Origin: Pelargonium nanum
Lineage: Eukaryota > Streptophyta > Magnoliopsida > Geraniales > Geraniaceae
Assembly: GCA_036897485.1 (NCBI GenBank)
Contig: JAYMTF010000990.1
Location: 1-27,498 of the forward strand
DNA: 27,498 nt
Direction of reading: 5' to 3'
The notes below the pieces were generated by a model that saw only the letters and a list, made by a program, of their open reading frames with translations, was not told the origin of the DNA and did not search any database. Both the position numbers and the translations under genes were made by a program. Below are positions 26,508 to 27,498 of this stretch, one piece after another. Numbering within the stretch: the first letter of the stretch is position 1; every line of letters begins with the position of its first letter.

Positions 26508-27498
26508 TTGTGCGGTATATTTACTATTGTATCCCCATTATCATGTATTAAAAGATAATAACTAACTTACTATAAAAATATTATTGACAATTTATATATA
26601 ACTAATTTTTTATAAAAGAAATGTTAATTATTTTTAGACATTTTTTTTAATGCATTTTTAGACAAAAATTCAAGATGAACAAAACATTTAATTTAAGAAG
26701 TAGTGAATAATTAATTGTATTCAATAATTTCGTTATTTACGTAATAATCCAATGCATTGAATTTTTTATATTCATACATAGAACTGAATGAATCAAATTA
26801 TAATTTAAGTTATTGAAGAGCATAAACAAAATGGGTACTGTTTAGAGAGTCGTGTCAGTATCTGGGCTTTGGAACTTTTCATGAAAAGAAATGAGGCTGT
26901 GGATATAAATATTTTTTGCTTCTCAAAATGTAATCATTCAATTTTTAATGGGAAAGAGCAAGAGCCAAGAGTAGCTATTTAAAGAAATGTTTAATTGTTT
27001 GTCATTTTTCAATTGTAATGCTAAAAAGAACATATACAACGTGGTTCATTGATTGGCCTCAACTTTTGAAAGATATATATGGTTTTCAATGAAAATTCAC
27101 AACTTCAATTTTGAATGAAACAAGCATATATTAAGGGAGATGATATATCCAAACTGCAAAAGGATAAATCCACACTATTTTTCCTTTTGTGACCAAAGTA
27201 CCCCTATCTTTGATTCTTTCTATTTGTCATCTTATTTTTACAATCTTAAGTGGGGCCCACATTTTTTTCATTCTAATAAGGGCTCCACATTAATTACGGT
27301 TTCTTTTCCTTCCTATATACATGGCATGCCTTCCATTTATTTTCCTGATTTCATCTTCTCCAGCAAGACGAAGAGAGAAAGTGAGTTATGAAAAATGAGA
27401 AATCAGTTAATGTAATATAATATTTTTTTAGTTTTTGTGTTCAAAATCACTTTTAAATTTTTTTAACAAAATGCAAAATTTATAGAATTCGAATATGA
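26508..27498. other. AT-rich intergenic DNA at the right end
   Basis: No gene, tRNA or clear repeat. A frame at 27140-27391 has no recognisable signature. The purine-rich stretch near 27360-27385 could be the leader of a gene to the right, but nothing confirms this. Confidence 0.5.

Noticed and set aside
1-27498. CRISPR arrays, bacterial operons or phage genes
   Set aside because: No regularly spaced short repeats with unique spacers exist, and gene structure is plainly plant nuclear.

Overview
This is nuclear DNA from a flowering plant, most likely a core eudicot. The genes are split by GT-AG introns and carry plant-specific families (expansin-like B, a putative DUF248/PMT methyltransferase, a membrane-anchored MYB). 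Intergenic DNA is AT-rich, with MITE, LINE and minisatellite sequence. The species cannot be fixed from the sequence alone. Splice sites and proteins were read by eye and family names come from remembered homologues, so no search supports them.

Layout from left to right. 743-1947 (+) is a four-exon expansin-like B gene with a TATA box at 670. 2763-3707 (+) is an intronless gene for a membrane-anchored MYB/SANT protein (maMYB type) under a cluster of TGGGCY (TCP site II) motifs. 5640 to about 6013 (-) is an orphan 3' end of a phosphoacetylglucosamine mutase gene. 6638-6720 (-) is a nuclear tRNA-Leu(UAA) gene. 7494-7811 (+) encodes a small plant protein of unknown function. 8825-9971 (-) is VPS55, with a 1.1-kb leader intron. 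It is head to head with 11658-15318 (+), a ten-exon Man1-Src1p C-terminal domain protein. 17480-21050 (+) is a six-exon PMT14-like methyltransferase, also with a leader intron. The right 6.4 kb has no intact gene. It holds a 50-bp-period minisatellite (about 21.5-21.96 kb), a Mutator-type MITE with a perfect 9-bp target duplication (22661-23008), a palindrome-rich stretch (23.3-23.6 kb) and a broken LINE (24578-26489) bounded by an 18-bp target duplication.

The genes are not an operon or pathway cluster. Several products act in the secretory and endomembrane system: wall loosening (EXLB), endosomal sorting (VPS55), Golgi methylation (PMT) and ER/nuclear envelope (maMYB, MSC protein). This is ordinary plant gene order. 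I found no new multi-gene system. The points most worth checking are the D-arm change in the tRNA, the orphan mutase exons, the internally deleted LINE with its duplication intact, the MULE MITE, the 50-bp minisatellite, the uORFs in the VPS55 leader and a motif substitution in the PMT protein.
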